64,000 nucleotides of DNA from Nitrospirota bacterium (GCA_021810805.1 JAJZHW010000001.1:186001-250000); one strand, 5' to 3'; counted from the stretch's first letter, positions 1-9,890 are shown. Numbers and translations are program-made. Notes: generated by a model not told the origin, from the letters alone.

Positions 1-303
1 TTTCTCTCCGAGCTCCTCGAGGAGTCACCGGGATCCGGGAAGAAGGACTCCGGTCCGAAGGGGAAAGAGACTCGCAAGGCCCTGGAGGTGACCCCGATCT
101 GGAGGGAGGGAACCCTCATGGCTGAACTGGAGGGGATTTCTTCCACCGGAAAGGGGAGCACAAAGTTTCCTCTTGTGGATGAGTATGTGGCCAGCTTCAT
201 GGAAAACTACGTTCCGGAGATCGTGGAGTCGATGATGGGGCTGACGGTTCGCTGGAACAAGAGAAAAGGCGGGGGAAAATTTCTCTCGCTGGGAGTTGTC
301 TGA
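1..303 (+). CDS. C-terminal part of a hypothetical protein (5' end outside window)
   Basis: Open frame from base 1 to stop at 303; no recognised domain. Confidence 0.5.
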   Translation, partial: FLSELLEESPGSGKKDSGPKGKETRKALEVTPIWREGTLMAELEGISSTGKGSTKFPLVDEYVASFMENYVPEIVESMMGLTVRWNKRKGGGKFLSLGVV

Positions 304-386
304 TCACCCTCGTCCGTTGTCTTGCCTTTCTTCGTTCTTCTCATGCCGTCTTCTTCGCGGGGGTATTTTTTTTTCTTTTTCCCCCA

Positions 387-1409
387 TTGCTGAAAGCGGA
401 AGAGCTCCCCTCCCCCCTGTTTTCTTCCACCTACCTTCAGGGGCGGCTGACCTTGGCCAGCGGCGGGAATCCGCCGCGGCTCTTTGTTCTTTCAAAACGC
501 ACCGGTTCCCTCGTTCAGGTTGATCCGAAAACGGGCCAAGGGAAGCTCAGGTTGTCCGGCATCCCCCATCCCGAGGATCTCAATGTGGGGTCTCAGGGCC
601 AGCGCATCCTGATCTCCCTCGGCTCCAGCCGCAGCCTGTGGGTTCTTCCGGTTGCCGCGGGCCCGCCGCTCTCCCTCACCGTGGGCCTCAATCCCGGACA
701 GATTGTCAGAAATGCCCATGGACAGCTATACCTGACCGCCCGGGCCGTTCACATCCTCTACCATCTGAATCCGGATTCCGACCATCCGGATCGATGGACC
801 GCGATGGGCGATATTTTTCCTTTGATTTCCACAGACCCCAAGGGGGATCTCTGGCTCCCGCTTACACGAGGCGAGCAGGTGGCCGACCTGGACCCGAAAA
901 GCCTCGAGCATCGCAGGGTCTTCGATCTCGACTCCTGTCGCGAGCCCTCCCGGGTTCTTCCCCTGCCTTCGGGGGGATTTGTGGTGGGGTGCAGGAACGC
1001 TCTCCTGGTGGCTGGAGCCAATGGCGAGGAGACCGCCCGTCTCCCGTTGCGGGGCCGCCTCTCCCGGGGCGTCCAGGACATGGTGCTCCTCCCGGGAGAG
1101 GATCGTTTGCTTGTTGCCTTCCGAAAATGCAAAATCCTGAATCTTTACCATCTTCGCGATTTTTCGGAGATTTCTTCGTTTCGTGTGTCCTATCTCCCTG
1201 TCCGCTTGTATTATTTTGAAAAATGGCCTACTCTTTTTCTTGTGATGGATGATCCGGACAAGGACAGGACATGGCTTTTGGGCTACCCCCTCTCCGCTTT
1301 CGGGGGGCCGTCCCTGTCTCCTGTCCGGAAATCCCTGTCTCCTGCAAATCCGACAACTCTTTTGCCTGGCGCCACTCCATCCACCTCCAGACCAAGGACC
1401 CATTCATGA
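387..1409 (+). CDS. Hypothetical beta-propeller-like (YncE-type repeat) protein
   Basis: 340 aa ORF with repeated blade-like segments (LFVLSKRTGSLVQVDPKTG..., LWLPLTRGEQVADLDPKS...); 3' end overlaps fabI start. Confidence 0.6.
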   Translation: MLKAEELPSPLFSSTYLQGRLTLASGGNPPRLFVLSKRTGSLVQVDPKTGQGKLRLSGIPHPEDLNVGSQGQRILISLGSSRSLWVLPVAAGPPLSLTVGLNPGQIVRNAHGQLYLTARAVHILYHLNPDSDHPDRWTAMGDIFPLISTDPKGDLWLPLTRGEQVADLDPKSLEHRRVFDLDSCREPSRVLPLPSGGFVVGCRNALLVAGANGEETARLPLRGRLSRGVQDMVLLPGEDRLLVAFRKCKILNLYHLRDFSEISSFRVSYLPVRLYYFEKWPTLFLVMDDPDKDRTWLLGYPLSAFGGPSLSPVRKSLSPANPTTLLPGATPSTSRPRTHS

Positions 1410-2215
1410 CCGACTCGCTCGCCCCGGCCTCATCACTACTTGCCTCCCGTCATATTCTCGTCACAGGGGTTGCCAACCGATGGTCCATTGCCTGGGCCGT
1501 GGCGCAGTCCATCGTCAAGTCCGGAGGGCGCGTTACCTTCACCTACCAGGGAGAGTCCCAGCGATCGACCCTGGAAAAGCTGCTTGCGGAGCTTCCTGTC
1601 TCCGGTCCAGCCCCCCTGCTGCTCTCTCTCGATGTGAAAAACGATGGGGAAATCGCCGCGGTGGCGGAGAGGCTCTCTTCAGAAAACCTCAAGCTCGACG
1701 GCCTTGTCCACAGCATTGCCTTTGCCAAGAGGGAGGAGCTCGATGGGGCCTTTCTCGACACCAGCCGGGAGGGCTTCATTCTGGCCCAGGAAATAAGCGC
1801 CTTCTCGCTTGTTGCCCTGTGCCGGGCCTTTCTTCCCCTCTTTAATCCCCAGGCCTCCATCGTGGCCATGACCTACCTGGGGTCCGAGCGGATCGTGCCC
1901 CATTACAATGTCATGGGAGCCGCCAAGGCCTCTCTCGAAGCCTCGGTGCGCTATCTGGCCCACGATCTCGGCGCCCGGGGAATCCGGGTCAATGCCGTGA
2001 GTGCGGGCCCCATCAAGACCGCTTCGGGTCGGGCCATCAAGGGCTTTGTCGATATGCAGAAGGCCGTGGCCGACCGGGCTCCCCTGAAGGGACAGGATCT
2101 CACGTCGGAGGAGGTGGCCGATGCCACAGTGGCCCTTCTCTCCCCCCTGATGAGAGCCGTGACGGGCGAAGTTCTTTTTGTGGATCTGGGTTATCGTCAG
2201 ATGGGGATGTTCTGA
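1406..2215 (+). CDS. fabI: Enoyl-[acyl-carrier-protein] reductase (NADH), FabI
   Basis: SDR fold with GVANRWSIAWAVAQ, YNVMGAAK (Y-x6-K), SAGPIKT; ATG at 1406 inside the longer listed ORF. Confidence 0.93.
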   Translation: MTDSLAPASSLLASRHILVTGVANRWSIAWAVAQSIVKSGGRVTFTYQGESQRSTLEKLLAELPVSGPAPLLLSLDVKNDGEIAAVAERLSSENLKLDGLVHSIAFAKREELDGAFLDTSREGFILAQEISAFSLVALCRAFLPLFNPQASIVAMTYLGSERIVPHYNVMGAAKASLEASVRYLAHDLGARGIRVNAVSAGPIKTASGRAIKGFVDMQKAVADRAPLKGQDLTSEEVADATVALLSPLMRAVTGEVLFVDLGYRQMGMF

Positions 2216-2280
2216 GCAATCCGGGAATGGGCCGGTCATCTGGCCCGTCCCCTCAACCCTTCCCTATGAAGGAGAGTTCC

Positions 2281-3213
2281 ATGGACAAAGAAGTCACCTA
2301 CCGAGTCGGCATCCCCGTGATGGGCGTACGGGGCGAATCTCTGGGGCGTCTTGAAAAGGTTCTATTGATGGAGTCTCGCCATCAGGTCACCGCCCTGGTC
2401 GTCCGCTCCCTTGACTCCATGCATATTGTGCCGCTTGAGCGAGTCATGGAGGTCACATCGACGGAGGTTCGGACGAATGTCACGCCGGACGACTTGCATG
2501 GATTCCCGGTCTTTGACCCGACCCAGTACGAGGAAGTTCCCCCCTGGTTCTTTCCTCCCGGCCACCACATCGAGCTGGGAGCCCTCGTGACGATCAAGCC
2601 GCTGGACGTCCGGGAGCAGGGAGAGGAAGAGGCCATGACCCGCCGGGCCTTCATGGGGAGATCGGTGGCAATTTTGGCAACGGCGATCGGTGTCTCCCTG
2701 ATGGTGCCCATTGGAGGCTATATCATGGCCGCCGCCACGACTCCGATGAAGGATTCCTGGCGAGACCTTGGGGTCAAGCTGCAGGATCTGCCCCTGGACG
2801 AGCCGGTGTCCCATTCCTTTCGTGCCTTCTCGGTGAGCGGCTGGATGCGTGTTCCGGAAGAGCGGTCGGTCTGGCTCATTCGCCATTTGGGCCCCTCCGA
2901 CCCCCTCTCCGATCCGGAGGACAAAGTTCTGGGACTTGATTCTCCCGTCGAGCTGGCCGACTCAGACCCGCGCCTGACCGTCCTTTCTCCCGTGTGTCCC
3001 CATCTGGGATGCGAGCCGCAGTGGCACAAGGGTCAGAAGCTCTTTATCTGCCCCTGCCACCACTCCATATATCAGATGAACGGGAAGTGCGTGGGAGGTC
3101 CTGCCCCCCGTCCGATGGACCAGCTCCCTGTTCGCATCGCCCCCGATGGCTCGATCTCCGTCATTTACGAGCAATTCGCCATTGGCATCGCGGCTAAAAA
3201 ACGTCTGGCCTGA
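2281..3213 (+). CDS. Rieske [2Fe-2S] protein with N-terminal PRC-barrel-like domain and internal Tat/TM segment
   Basis: CPHLGC...CPCHHS Rieske ligand motifs; TRRAFMGRSVAILATAIGV twin-arginine/TM segment about 120 aa into the protein; N-terminus resembles PRC barrel (VGIPVMGVRGESLGRLEKVLL...VPLERVMEV). Confidence 0.85.
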   Translation: MDKEVTYRVGIPVMGVRGESLGRLEKVLLMESRHQVTALVVRSLDSMHIVPLERVMEVTSTEVRTNVTPDDLHGFPVFDPTQYEEVPPWFFPPGHHIELGALVTIKPLDVREQGEEEAMTRRAFMGRSVAILATAIGVSLMVPIGGYIMAAATTPMKDSWRDLGVKLQDLPLDEPVSHSFRAFSVSGWMRVPEERSVWLIRHLGPSDPLSDPEDKVLGLDSPVELADSDPRLTVLSPVCPHLGCEPQWHKGQKLFICPCHHSIYQMNGKCVGGPAPRPMDQLPVRIAPDGSISVIYEQFAIGIAAKKRLA

Positions 3214-3229
3214 CAGGAAGGGATAAAAA

Positions 3230-4597
3230 ATGGGACACAAAATTTACGCCTACCTCGATGAGCGCATCAGAATCTCCAGCATGATGAGCTTTCTTTTGAA
3301 CGAGCCAATGCCGGGGGGGTCGCGTTGGGCCTATATCCCTGGCTCCATGGTGTTTTTTGTTCTGATTCTCCAGTTTGTGACCGGGATGATGCTGGCGTTC
3401 TACTATGGAGGCACCCCCGATCACGCCTGGGATAGCGTCAACTACATCGACCACCTCACCTATAATGGGGTGGGCGTGGGACGCTTGATCCGGGGAATCC
3501 ATTACTGGGGCTCCTCGATCATGGTTATTGCCGTAGGGATCCACCTCCTGCAGGTCTTTATTTGGGGGGCCTACAAACGTCCCCGCGAGATCATGTGGCT
3601 CGTCGGTGTCGTTCTTCTTGCCCTGACCATGACGGCCTCCTTTTCGGGGTATCTTTTGCCCTGGGATGAGCGGGCCTATTGGGGGACCATTGTGGGAACC
3701 AACATGATCGGCCTGGTCCCCTTTGTGGGCGAGGCCATCAAGGATGCCATCCGGGGCGGTGTGGGCTTAGGGGCCTTGACCCTCTCCCACTTTTTCACCC
3801 TGCATACGATGATCCTTCCCACCCTCTTCATCCTTTTTGTCATGCTGCACATGGTCATTTTTCGACGCGTCGGTCCCGCGGGCCCCTTTTCGGGGACCCC
3901 TGAAAAGCTTGAGGCGACAAAGGACACCTTCTATCCCCGTCAGGTTCTGATGGATGCCTTTGGGATGATCGGGGTCTTCATCTTCATCCTGGCGCTGGCA
4001 CTTCTCCGTCCGCCGGGACTTGAATCTGTGGCCAACCCCTCCAATGCCGCCTACAGCCCGACCCCGGCCTGGTATTTCGATTGGATCTTCGAGCTTCTCA
4101 AGCTCATTCGGCCGGAAATTGTCGGGGTGGTGGGGCTTCCCGTTCTGATCGCCATTGTTCTAGTCTTTCTTCCCTTTCTGGACAAGAAGCCGGTGCGCTC
4201 GCCCTTCCGGCGGCCCTTCGCGGTTCTCTCCACCCTCTTTGTGCTTACCGCGATGCTGGTCTTCTCCCTCATGGCCGAAAATGGCTACAAGAAGCTTGTG
4301 GATGTGGACCGTGCGGCGATGCTTCGTGGGCAAACGGTTTTCAATACGGCAGGGTGCATGGGATGCCATACTCTCTTTGGCAAAGGGGGAAAGATCGGAC
4401 CCGATCTCTCGGAAGAGGGGCTCGTGGGCCACTCCGAGCATTGGCTCAAGGTTCAGTTCGTGAACTCCAAGGCGCACTTTCCTGATTCCATCATGCCGGA
4501 CTTCACCTACCTCACGCCCCAACAGCAACACGACCTTGCCATGTACATCTCCTCCCTTGGGCGCATGGGGTGGCCTGATCCCACCAAAAACCCCTAG
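3230..4597 (+). CDS. Cytochrome b (b6/subunit IV-like) fused to C-terminal mono-heme cytochrome c
   Basis: Multi-TM cytochrome b (GIHYWGSSIMVIAVGIHLLQVF, SGYLLPWDERAYWGT) followed by CMGCH (CXXCH) and DSIMPDF. Confidence 0.93.
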   Translation: MGHKIYAYLDERIRISSMMSFLLNEPMPGGSRWAYIPGSMVFFVLILQFVTGMMLAFYYGGTPDHAWDSVNYIDHLTYNGVGVGRLIRGIHYWGSSIMVIAVGIHLLQVFIWGAYKRPREIMWLVGVVLLALTMTASFSGYLLPWDERAYWGTIVGTNMIGLVPFVGEAIKDAIRGGVGLGALTLSHFFTLHTMILPTLFILFVMLHMVIFRRVGPAGPFSGTPEKLEATKDTFYPRQVLMDAFGMIGVFIFILALALLRPPGLESVANPSNAAYSPTPAWYFDWIFELLKLIRPEIVGVVGLPVLIAIVLVFLPFLDKKPVRSPFRRPFAVLSTLFVLTAMLVFSLMAENGYKKLVDVDRAAMLRGQTVFNTAGCMGCHTLFGKGGKIGPDLSEEGLVGHSEHWLKVQFVNSKAHFPDSIMPDFTYLTPQQQHDLAMYISSLGRMGWPDPTKNP

Positions 4598-4620
4598 AGG
4601 ATTACAAAGTCGATACAGGA

Positions 4621-4649
4621 AAAAAGGCCCCTCATGGGGCCTTTTTTTG
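4621..4649 (+). terminator. Rho-independent terminator after cytochrome b/c gene
   Basis: ggcccctcatggggcc hairpin followed by ttttttt. Confidence 0.85.
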
Positions 4650-4733
4650 TTGGATCCGAGGATGGCTTTCGGTTTGACCCTTGGGCGGTAGCCCCAAGAA
4701 AAGGGGCAGGGAGGGGGTGGGGGAGCGGTCCCG

Positions 4734-4985
4734 TTAACGGGCCGACTTGAGCAGTGAGATCGCCCTCTGCCGCTCCGGGACCCCGACGAAATAGGGGCGA
4801 TCGCCCACAAGAGTGGTGGGAACGGAGCGAATGTTGAAGCGCTCGGCGAGCTCTTTCCCTCGGGGGGTGTCGATGTCGATCTCTTCGTAACTGAACGGGA
4901 TCTCCTGGCGGAGACGGGTCCAGAAACTCTTGGCGGCAGGGCAGCTGGGGCACCAGCTGGCATAGACAAGCCGGACCTTGGCCAT
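4734..4985 (-). CDS. Glutaredoxin/thioredoxin-fold protein
   Basis: VYASWCPSCPAAKSFW and VPTTLVGDRPYFVG cis-Pro region. Confidence 0.85.
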   Translation of the reverse strand: MAKVRLVYASWCPSCPAAKSFWTRLRQEIPFSYEEIDIDTPRGKELAERFNIRSVPTTLVGDRPYFVGVPERQRAISLLKSAR

Positions 4986-5128
4986 GGGGACATTCTCCTT
5001 GAAGAAGGTGGCGAAGAATGGCTGTTGTCAGCCTCTCTCTCTTGTTCCTATAATCAGTATAGCACCGCATGAAAGGCTCCGGGCACTTCGACCGGAGAGG
5101 CTGGGTCATCTCTCAGAGCGAGGAATCG

Positions 5129-5314
5129 ATGGACTACAAAGCGATGGTGGTGGGGGGAGTGGCCGGGGGAGCCTTTGGCTTTCTCGTGAGCGCGATTCTG
5201 ACCCGAAACGGGTGCGGGACGGTGGCCTGCCGGATCAACCGGAGCCCCCGAATTGCGACCCTTTACTACGCCTTCATCGGGGCCTCCCTGGGGCTCACGC
5301 TCCATGCCTTCTGA
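5129..5314 (+). CDS. Small membrane protein (DUF6132-like)
   Basis: 61 aa with Gly-rich TM segments and CGTVACRINRSPRIATLYYAFIGASLG. Confidence 0.55.
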   Translation: MDYKAMVVGGVAGGAFGFLVSAILTRNGCGTVACRINRSPRIATLYYAFIGASLGLTLHAF

Positions 5315-5741
5315 TTCGGGGACCGGCCGGGGTCCGGTTTCGCCGGCAGGGCTCGTCGCGATCGGGTCGCCGCCCGGGGCCCCGCCTCCAGTGGGTCCCT
5401 ATAGCCCCGGAGTTTTGGCCGGGGGATGGCTCTACCTCTCCGGCCAGATTGCCCTCCTCGACAATGGAACGATCGTCTCAGGAGGAGTGAGGGAAGAGGC
5501 CCGGCTCATCTTCTCCCGCCTGGGAGAGATGCTTGCCCTGGCGGGGGTGGCTCCGTCTCAGGTTGTCAAGGTGACCCTCTACCTCACGGATATGGGCACC
5601 TTTCAGATGGTGAATGAGGCGTGTGCCAACTTCTTTTCTCCCCCCTATCCGGCCCGCGTGACCGTCGGAGTCAAGGAACTTCCCAAGGGCGCAAATCTCG
5701 AAGTCGATGTGGTGGCCTATGTGGGGGAGATGCCTCGGTAG
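5304..5741 (+). CDS. RidA/YjgF family (reactive intermediate deaminase-like) protein
   Basis: PVGPYSPGVLAGGWLYLSGQIAL...VTLYLTDMGTFQMVNEACANFF...PARVTVGVKELPKGANLEVDVVAY. Confidence 0.9.
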   Translation: MPSDSGTGRGPVSPAGLVAIGSPPGAPPPVGPYSPGVLAGGWLYLSGQIALLDNGTIVSGGVREEARLIFSRLGEMLALAGVAPSQVVKVTLYLTDMGTFQMVNEACANFFSPPYPARVTVGVKELPKGANLEVDVVAYVGEMPR

Positions 5742-5784
5742 GGTGTGGGGAGAGTCAGGGAGAGATTGGGTCGGGGAAGAAGAC

Positions 5785-5830
5785 AATAAAAAAGGTCCGG
5801 AAACGGAGAAGGGACTCCGTATCCCGGACC
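5785..5830 (-). terminator. Rho-independent terminator for rpmB (minus strand)
   Basis: On minus strand: ggtccgggatacggag...ctccgtttccggacc followed by ttttttatt. Confidence 0.75.
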
Positions 5831-5904
5831 TCTGTTCCTGACTTTGGTGCCGGACTTCGGCCCAAGACGAGGCAATAGACCGTCGATACCCCTTGATCAG
5901 GAGA

Positions 5905-6096
5905 TCAGATGGCTTTCTGGACCTTCCCGCTCCGGATGCAACGGGTGCAGACCCGAATGCGGCGGGGCTGTCCCTCCACAAGGGCGTGGACGGTCTGAAG
6001 ATTGGGCTTGAAGACCCGCTTGCTGACGCGGTGAGAGTGGCTGATTTGATTCCCGACCACCTTGGTCTTCCCGCATACGAAACAGTTGGCTGCCAT
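5905..6096 (-). CDS. rpmB: 50S ribosomal protein L28 (Cys-containing form)
   Basis: MAANCFVCGKTKVVGNQISHSHRVSKRVFKPNLQ...RIRVCTRCIRSGKV. Confidence 0.95.
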   Translation of the reverse strand: MAANCFVCGKTKVVGNQISHSHRVSKRVFKPNLQTVHALVEGQPRRIRVCTRCIRSGKVQKAI

Positions 6097-6358
6097 GATA
6101 AGCTCCCGTGTAAGTCGTTCGATCGAAAAATTCTTTAAATTCTAATCCAATCCCTGTGCAGGTTGCAATCCCCCTTTGTCCGCTTCGGATCCCCGTCGAG
6201 GACCCGGAGGCACTGTCAACCATCGTTTTCCTCATGGCAGGGAACGATCCAGGACTCTTTTGCAAGGCCTTTTCGGGCTTCGGAAGAGTCCGGGGGTGCC
6301 ATTTTCCCGGCTTCTTGCGTATGATGGATGTCTGATCCATGAGGCCTTTCCTTCGTGA

Positions 6359-8587
6359 ATGAGGCGAGACCCTGACTCCGAAGGAGTTTCGAGGGCAACA
6401 AGGCCCGCCTCCTTTTCTGGGAGAATTCTGTCCAAAGAGAGAGAAAACGTTGTGACTGCTCCTCCATTCCCCCGACTGAAACTGACCGCCCCCCTCTCGA
6501 GCTTTCCCTCGATCGGTCCCCGGCGCCATGCCCGCCTCGAGAGGCGGGGACTCTCCACCGTGCTCGATCTTCTTTATTGTTTTCCCTTTCGGTACGAGGA
6601 CCGTCGCATTCGGCGGGTGATTGCCGACCTCGAGGAGGGGACCGAGCAGGGATTCGTGGCGACGGTGCGCTCCATCCGCAAAAAGGCGGTTCCCAAACTC
6701 AAGGCTCCCCTCGTCGAGGCGACGATCTTCGACCACTCGGGGGAGATCTCCGTGGTCTGGTTCGGTCAGGAATATCTTCTCAAGCACCTTCCGGAAGGCT
6801 CGCAAGCCTTTTTCTTCGGGAAGGTGGAGTACTCCGCTTACTCCCGATGCCTTGTGCTTCGTTCTCCCGTGGTGGAGGTCGTCGACCCCGACCAGGGTCT
6901 CCGGCGCTCTTACCACATCGGCCGGATTGTCCCGGTCTACCGCGAGGAGGCAGGCCTCACCACCGGAGTCTTTCGCCGTATCGTCGGGGATGTTCTGCGT
7001 TCCCTTTGGGGGGAGTCCTTTGATCCGCTCCCCGAGTCGGTGCGCCGGGAGGCGAACCTGATGGGCTGGTTCCCGGCGATCGTGGAGATGCACTTTCCCC
7101 GGGAGACCGATCGCCCCATGGAGGAGCTTCTTCGGCCAGGGTATCCTCCGCTGGATCGGATCGTCTTCGAAGAGTTTTTCCTCCTGGAGTACCTCATGAT
7201 GCTCAGGCGACAGGGGGTCCACCGCTCCGGACGCCTGTGGTCCCCGGGAGCTTCCCCGGAGGAGTCCCTCTCGGATTTTGAGCGGCGGAGCCCCTTTGTG
7301 ATGACCGCTGCCCAGCGCCGGAGCTGTGGAGAGATTGCCCAGGATTTCGGCCGGCCCCACCCCATGAACCGATTTCTCCTCGGGGATGTGGGATCGGGGA
7401 AGACGCTGGTGGCGGCCTTTGCCATGCAGCAGGCCCTTCGAGGCGGCTGCCAGACCGCCTTCCTCGCCCCGACGGAGATCCTTGCCCAGCAGCATGCCAG
7501 AACCCTTGCCGGGCTTCTGCCGGATGAGGCTCCTGTTCTGCTGTCCGCTTCGGTGAAAGGGCTCGATCGGCGACGTCTCCTTGCCGGCATTGCCGAGGGA
7601 GCCCATCGGGTTGTGGTGGGGACCCATGCCATTCTCGAAGAGGGGGTTGTCTTTTCCAATCTGGGTCTGGTGGTGATCGACGAGCAGCACAAGTTCGGGG
7701 TGGCCCAGAGAAAGGCGCTGTGGTCAAAGGGGCCGAATCCCGATATCCTTGTCATGACGGCCACCCCCATCCCGAGATCTCTCGCCCTCTCCTATTACGG
7801 AGATCTCGAGATTTCCCTCCTTGACGAGCTTCCTCCGGGGCGTCAGCCCGTCGAGACCCGCATTGTGTCCAAGGCCGACGAAGGCTTCTGGAAAAAGAAG
7901 ATCTCGCCGGTCCTCGAGCGTGCGGAGCAGGTGTTCGTGGTGTTGCCCCTGATCGAGGAGTCGGAGAAGGTCGACGCCAAAAATGCCCTGGATGTCCATG
8001 CCTTCCTGTCGGCCTTCTTCCCCGGGGTTCGTGTGGGGCTCCTGACCGGACGAATGGCGGGCGAGGAAAAGGAATCGGTCATGGAGGGCTTCCGAAGGGG
8101 GGAGATTGCCATTCTGGTCTCGACGACGGTGATCGAGGTGGGGGTGGATATCCCCCGGGCCTCGGTCATGGTGGTGGAAAACGCCGAACGTTTCGGGTTG
8201 GCCCAGCTCCACCAGCTCCGGGGCCGAATCGGCCGGGGAGGTCTTCCGGGAACGTTTTATCTGGTCCCGGGGGAGGGGATGGGGGAGGAGGGGCGAAGGC
8301 GGCTCAAGGTCCTCGAGGAGTATTCGGATGGTTTCCATGTGGCGGAGGAGGATCTTCGTCTCAGGGGCCCCGGGGAGTTCATGGGAGTGAAGCAGTCGGG
8401 GTTGCCGATGTTCGTGGTGGCCGATCTTGTAAGGGATGCAGAGGTGCTTGCCCGCTCTCGCCATCTGGCCTCGGCCTATGTGGAGGGGGCGGAAGGGCGG
8501 ATGGATGCGGCGTGGGAGCAGTCGGGGCTGGAGGAGTTTCTGCGTCTTCGCTACCGGGAGGTGGATGTATGGCTCTCGATCCGATAG
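6359..8587 (+). CDS. recG: ATP-dependent DNA helicase RecG
   Basis: GDVGSGKTLVAA, DEQHKFGV, ATPIPRSLAL, QLRGRIGRG motifs; true start may be a downstream GTG. Confidence 0.95.
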   Translation: MRRDPDSEGVSRATRPASFSGRILSKERENVVTAPPFPRLKLTAPLSSFPSIGPRRHARLERRGLSTVLDLLYCFPFRYEDRRIRRVIADLEEGTEQGFVATVRSIRKKAVPKLKAPLVEATIFDHSGEISVVWFGQEYLLKHLPEGSQAFFFGKVEYSAYSRCLVLRSPVVEVVDPDQGLRRSYHIGRIVPVYREEAGLTTGVFRRIVGDVLRSLWGESFDPLPESVRREANLMGWFPAIVEMHFPRETDRPMEELLRPGYPPLDRIVFEEFFLLEYLMMLRRQGVHRSGRLWSPGASPEESLSDFERRSPFVMTAAQRRSCGEIAQDFGRPHPMNRFLLGDVGSGKTLVAAFAMQQALRGGCQTAFLAPTEILAQQHARTLAGLLPDEAPVLLSASVKGLDRRRLLAGIAEGAHRVVVGTHAILEEGVVFSNLGLVVIDEQHKFGVAQRKALWSKGPNPDILVMTATPIPRSLALSYYGDLEISLLDELPPGRQPVETRIVSKADEGFWKKKISPVLERAEQVFVVLPLIEESEKVDAKNALDVHAFLSAFFPGVRVGLLTGRMAGEEKESVMEGFRRGEIAILVSTTVIEVGVDIPRASVMVVENAERFGLAQLHQLRGRIGRGGLPGTFYLVPGEGMGEEGRRRLKVLEEYSDGFHVAEEDLRLRGPGEFMGVKQSGLPMFVVADLVRDAEVLARSRHLASAYVEGAEGRMDAAWEQSGLEEFLRLRYREVDVWLSIR

Positions 8588-8928
8588 CCGGCCCCAAAGG
8601 CCAGCAATACTCCCGAGGTCTCTCCCGGGGAATTCGGAAGGCGACCCTGTCGCTTCTTCGCTCGGGGGCGGATCTCTTGCGCTTGGACCATCGCCTCCGG
8701 GGGGGGATCAGGATGCGCCTCCTCGACCTCGAGATCGAGAAGGTCCATCGGGACTTGGGGGAGTTTCTCTATGCCCGTCTCCAGCCGGAACCCCTCGACG
8801 AGGGGGATCTTGTCCTTTTTGACCTGATGAGGACCGAGATCTGGCGACTTGAGGAGGAGCGGCGCTTGGCGGAGGCGAAGGCCAAAGGAGAGGGTCGACG
8901 GCATCTCAAGCGGAAGGAGAAGGGGTGA
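8569..8928 (+). CDS. Hypothetical charged/coiled-coil protein
   Basis: ATG overlaps recG stop region and stop overlaps GTG start of the Ppx/GppA gene, suggesting translational coupling. Confidence 0.6.
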   Translation: MALDPIAGPKGQQYSRGLSRGIRKATLSLLRSGADLLRLDHRLRGGIRMRLLDLEIEKVHRDLGEFLYARLQPEPLDEGDLVLFDLMRTEIWRLEEERRLAEAKAKGEGRRHLKRKEKG

Positions 8929-9890
8929 AGGAACGAAAGAAAGTCGCGGTTGTCGACATCGGGACCAACTCTGTGCGCTTGATGGTGGCCGAGGCGACCG
9001 GGAGGGAGATCGAGAGGGTCCTTTACCAGGATGGTCGGATCACCCGTCTCGGAGAGGGAATTGCCGCCACCCGGACCATTGCCCGGGGGGCTGTGGAGCG
9101 GACCTCCTCCGTCCTGACGGAATTTTCCGAGCGAATCCGCTCCTACTCTCCGGATCTCGTCGCGTATGTGGGGACCTCGGCGCTGCGGCAGGCCAGCAAT
9201 CGCGAAGAGGTTCTCGAGCGATTTTTCCATGACGCCGGAGTTCGCGTTCGGGTGATCCCGGGAGAGGAGGAGGCGGCCCTGACCTATCGGGGAGCCCTCC
9301 TCGGACTCTCCGGTGTCCGGGGACCGTTCCTGGTCGTGGACATCGGGGGCGGATCCAGCGAGCTGATTGTCGGGGAGAGCTCCCAGAGCTTCTGGAAGGC
9401 CTTTTCCGTGGAGGTCGGAGTGGTCACGCTGACGGAGGGGTGGTTCCGGAATGATCCCCCGCTCGAGGGAGAATTCTCCCAGGTTCGGAGATACCTCGAG
9501 GAGCGCTTTCGGGATTCGGTGGGCGTCATTGCCCCCTACCTGGCCTCCGGGGCACGGCTTGTAGGGACGGCGGGCTCCGTGACGACGATCCTGGCACTGA
9601 TCCGGGAGATGGCCATCTACGATCCGGCCAAGGTGCATGGTCAGAGGCTGACCCAGAGGGAAATCGACGACCTTTTCAAAAGACTCCGGGCGGTGCCCTC
9701 CCGGGAGAGGCTCTCCTTCCCGGGGCTTGAACGGGGAAGGGAGGATATCATCCTCTCCGGAACCTTCATTCTCCTTTGTCTTCTGGCCTTTCTGCGGCAG
9801 TCGGAGCTGACGGTCTCCTCCTACGGCCTGCGGGAAGGGGTGGTGCTTGACCTCGCCGGAGGGGTGGAGGGTCTCGAGACCGCTAGGTAA
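8925..9890 (+). CDS. Ppx/GppA family phosphatase
   Basis: VAVVDIGTNSVRLMVAE, GTSALRQASNRE, FLVVDIGGGSSELIVG; GTG start. Confidence 0.93.
   Translation: MKERKKVAVVDIGTNSVRLMVAEATGREIERVLYQDGRITRLGEGIAATRTIARGAVERTSSVLTEFSERIRSYSPDLVAYVGTSALRQASNREEVLERFFHDAGVRVRVIPGEEEAALTYRGALLGLSGVRGPFLVVDIGGGSSELIVGESSQSFWKAFSVEVGVVTLTEGWFRNDPPLEGEFSQVRRYLEERFRDSVGVIAPYLASGARLVGTAGSVTTILALIREMAIYDPAKVHGQRLTQREIDDLFKRLRAVPSRERLSFPGLERGREDIILSGTFILLCLLAFLRQSELTVSSYGLREGVVLDLAGGVEGLETAR

Noticed and set aside
5897-7690. 597-aa minus-strand ORF antisense to recG
   Set aside because: High-GC shadow ORF; low-complexity His/Gly/Arg-rich translation, while the plus strand encodes clear RecG motifs.
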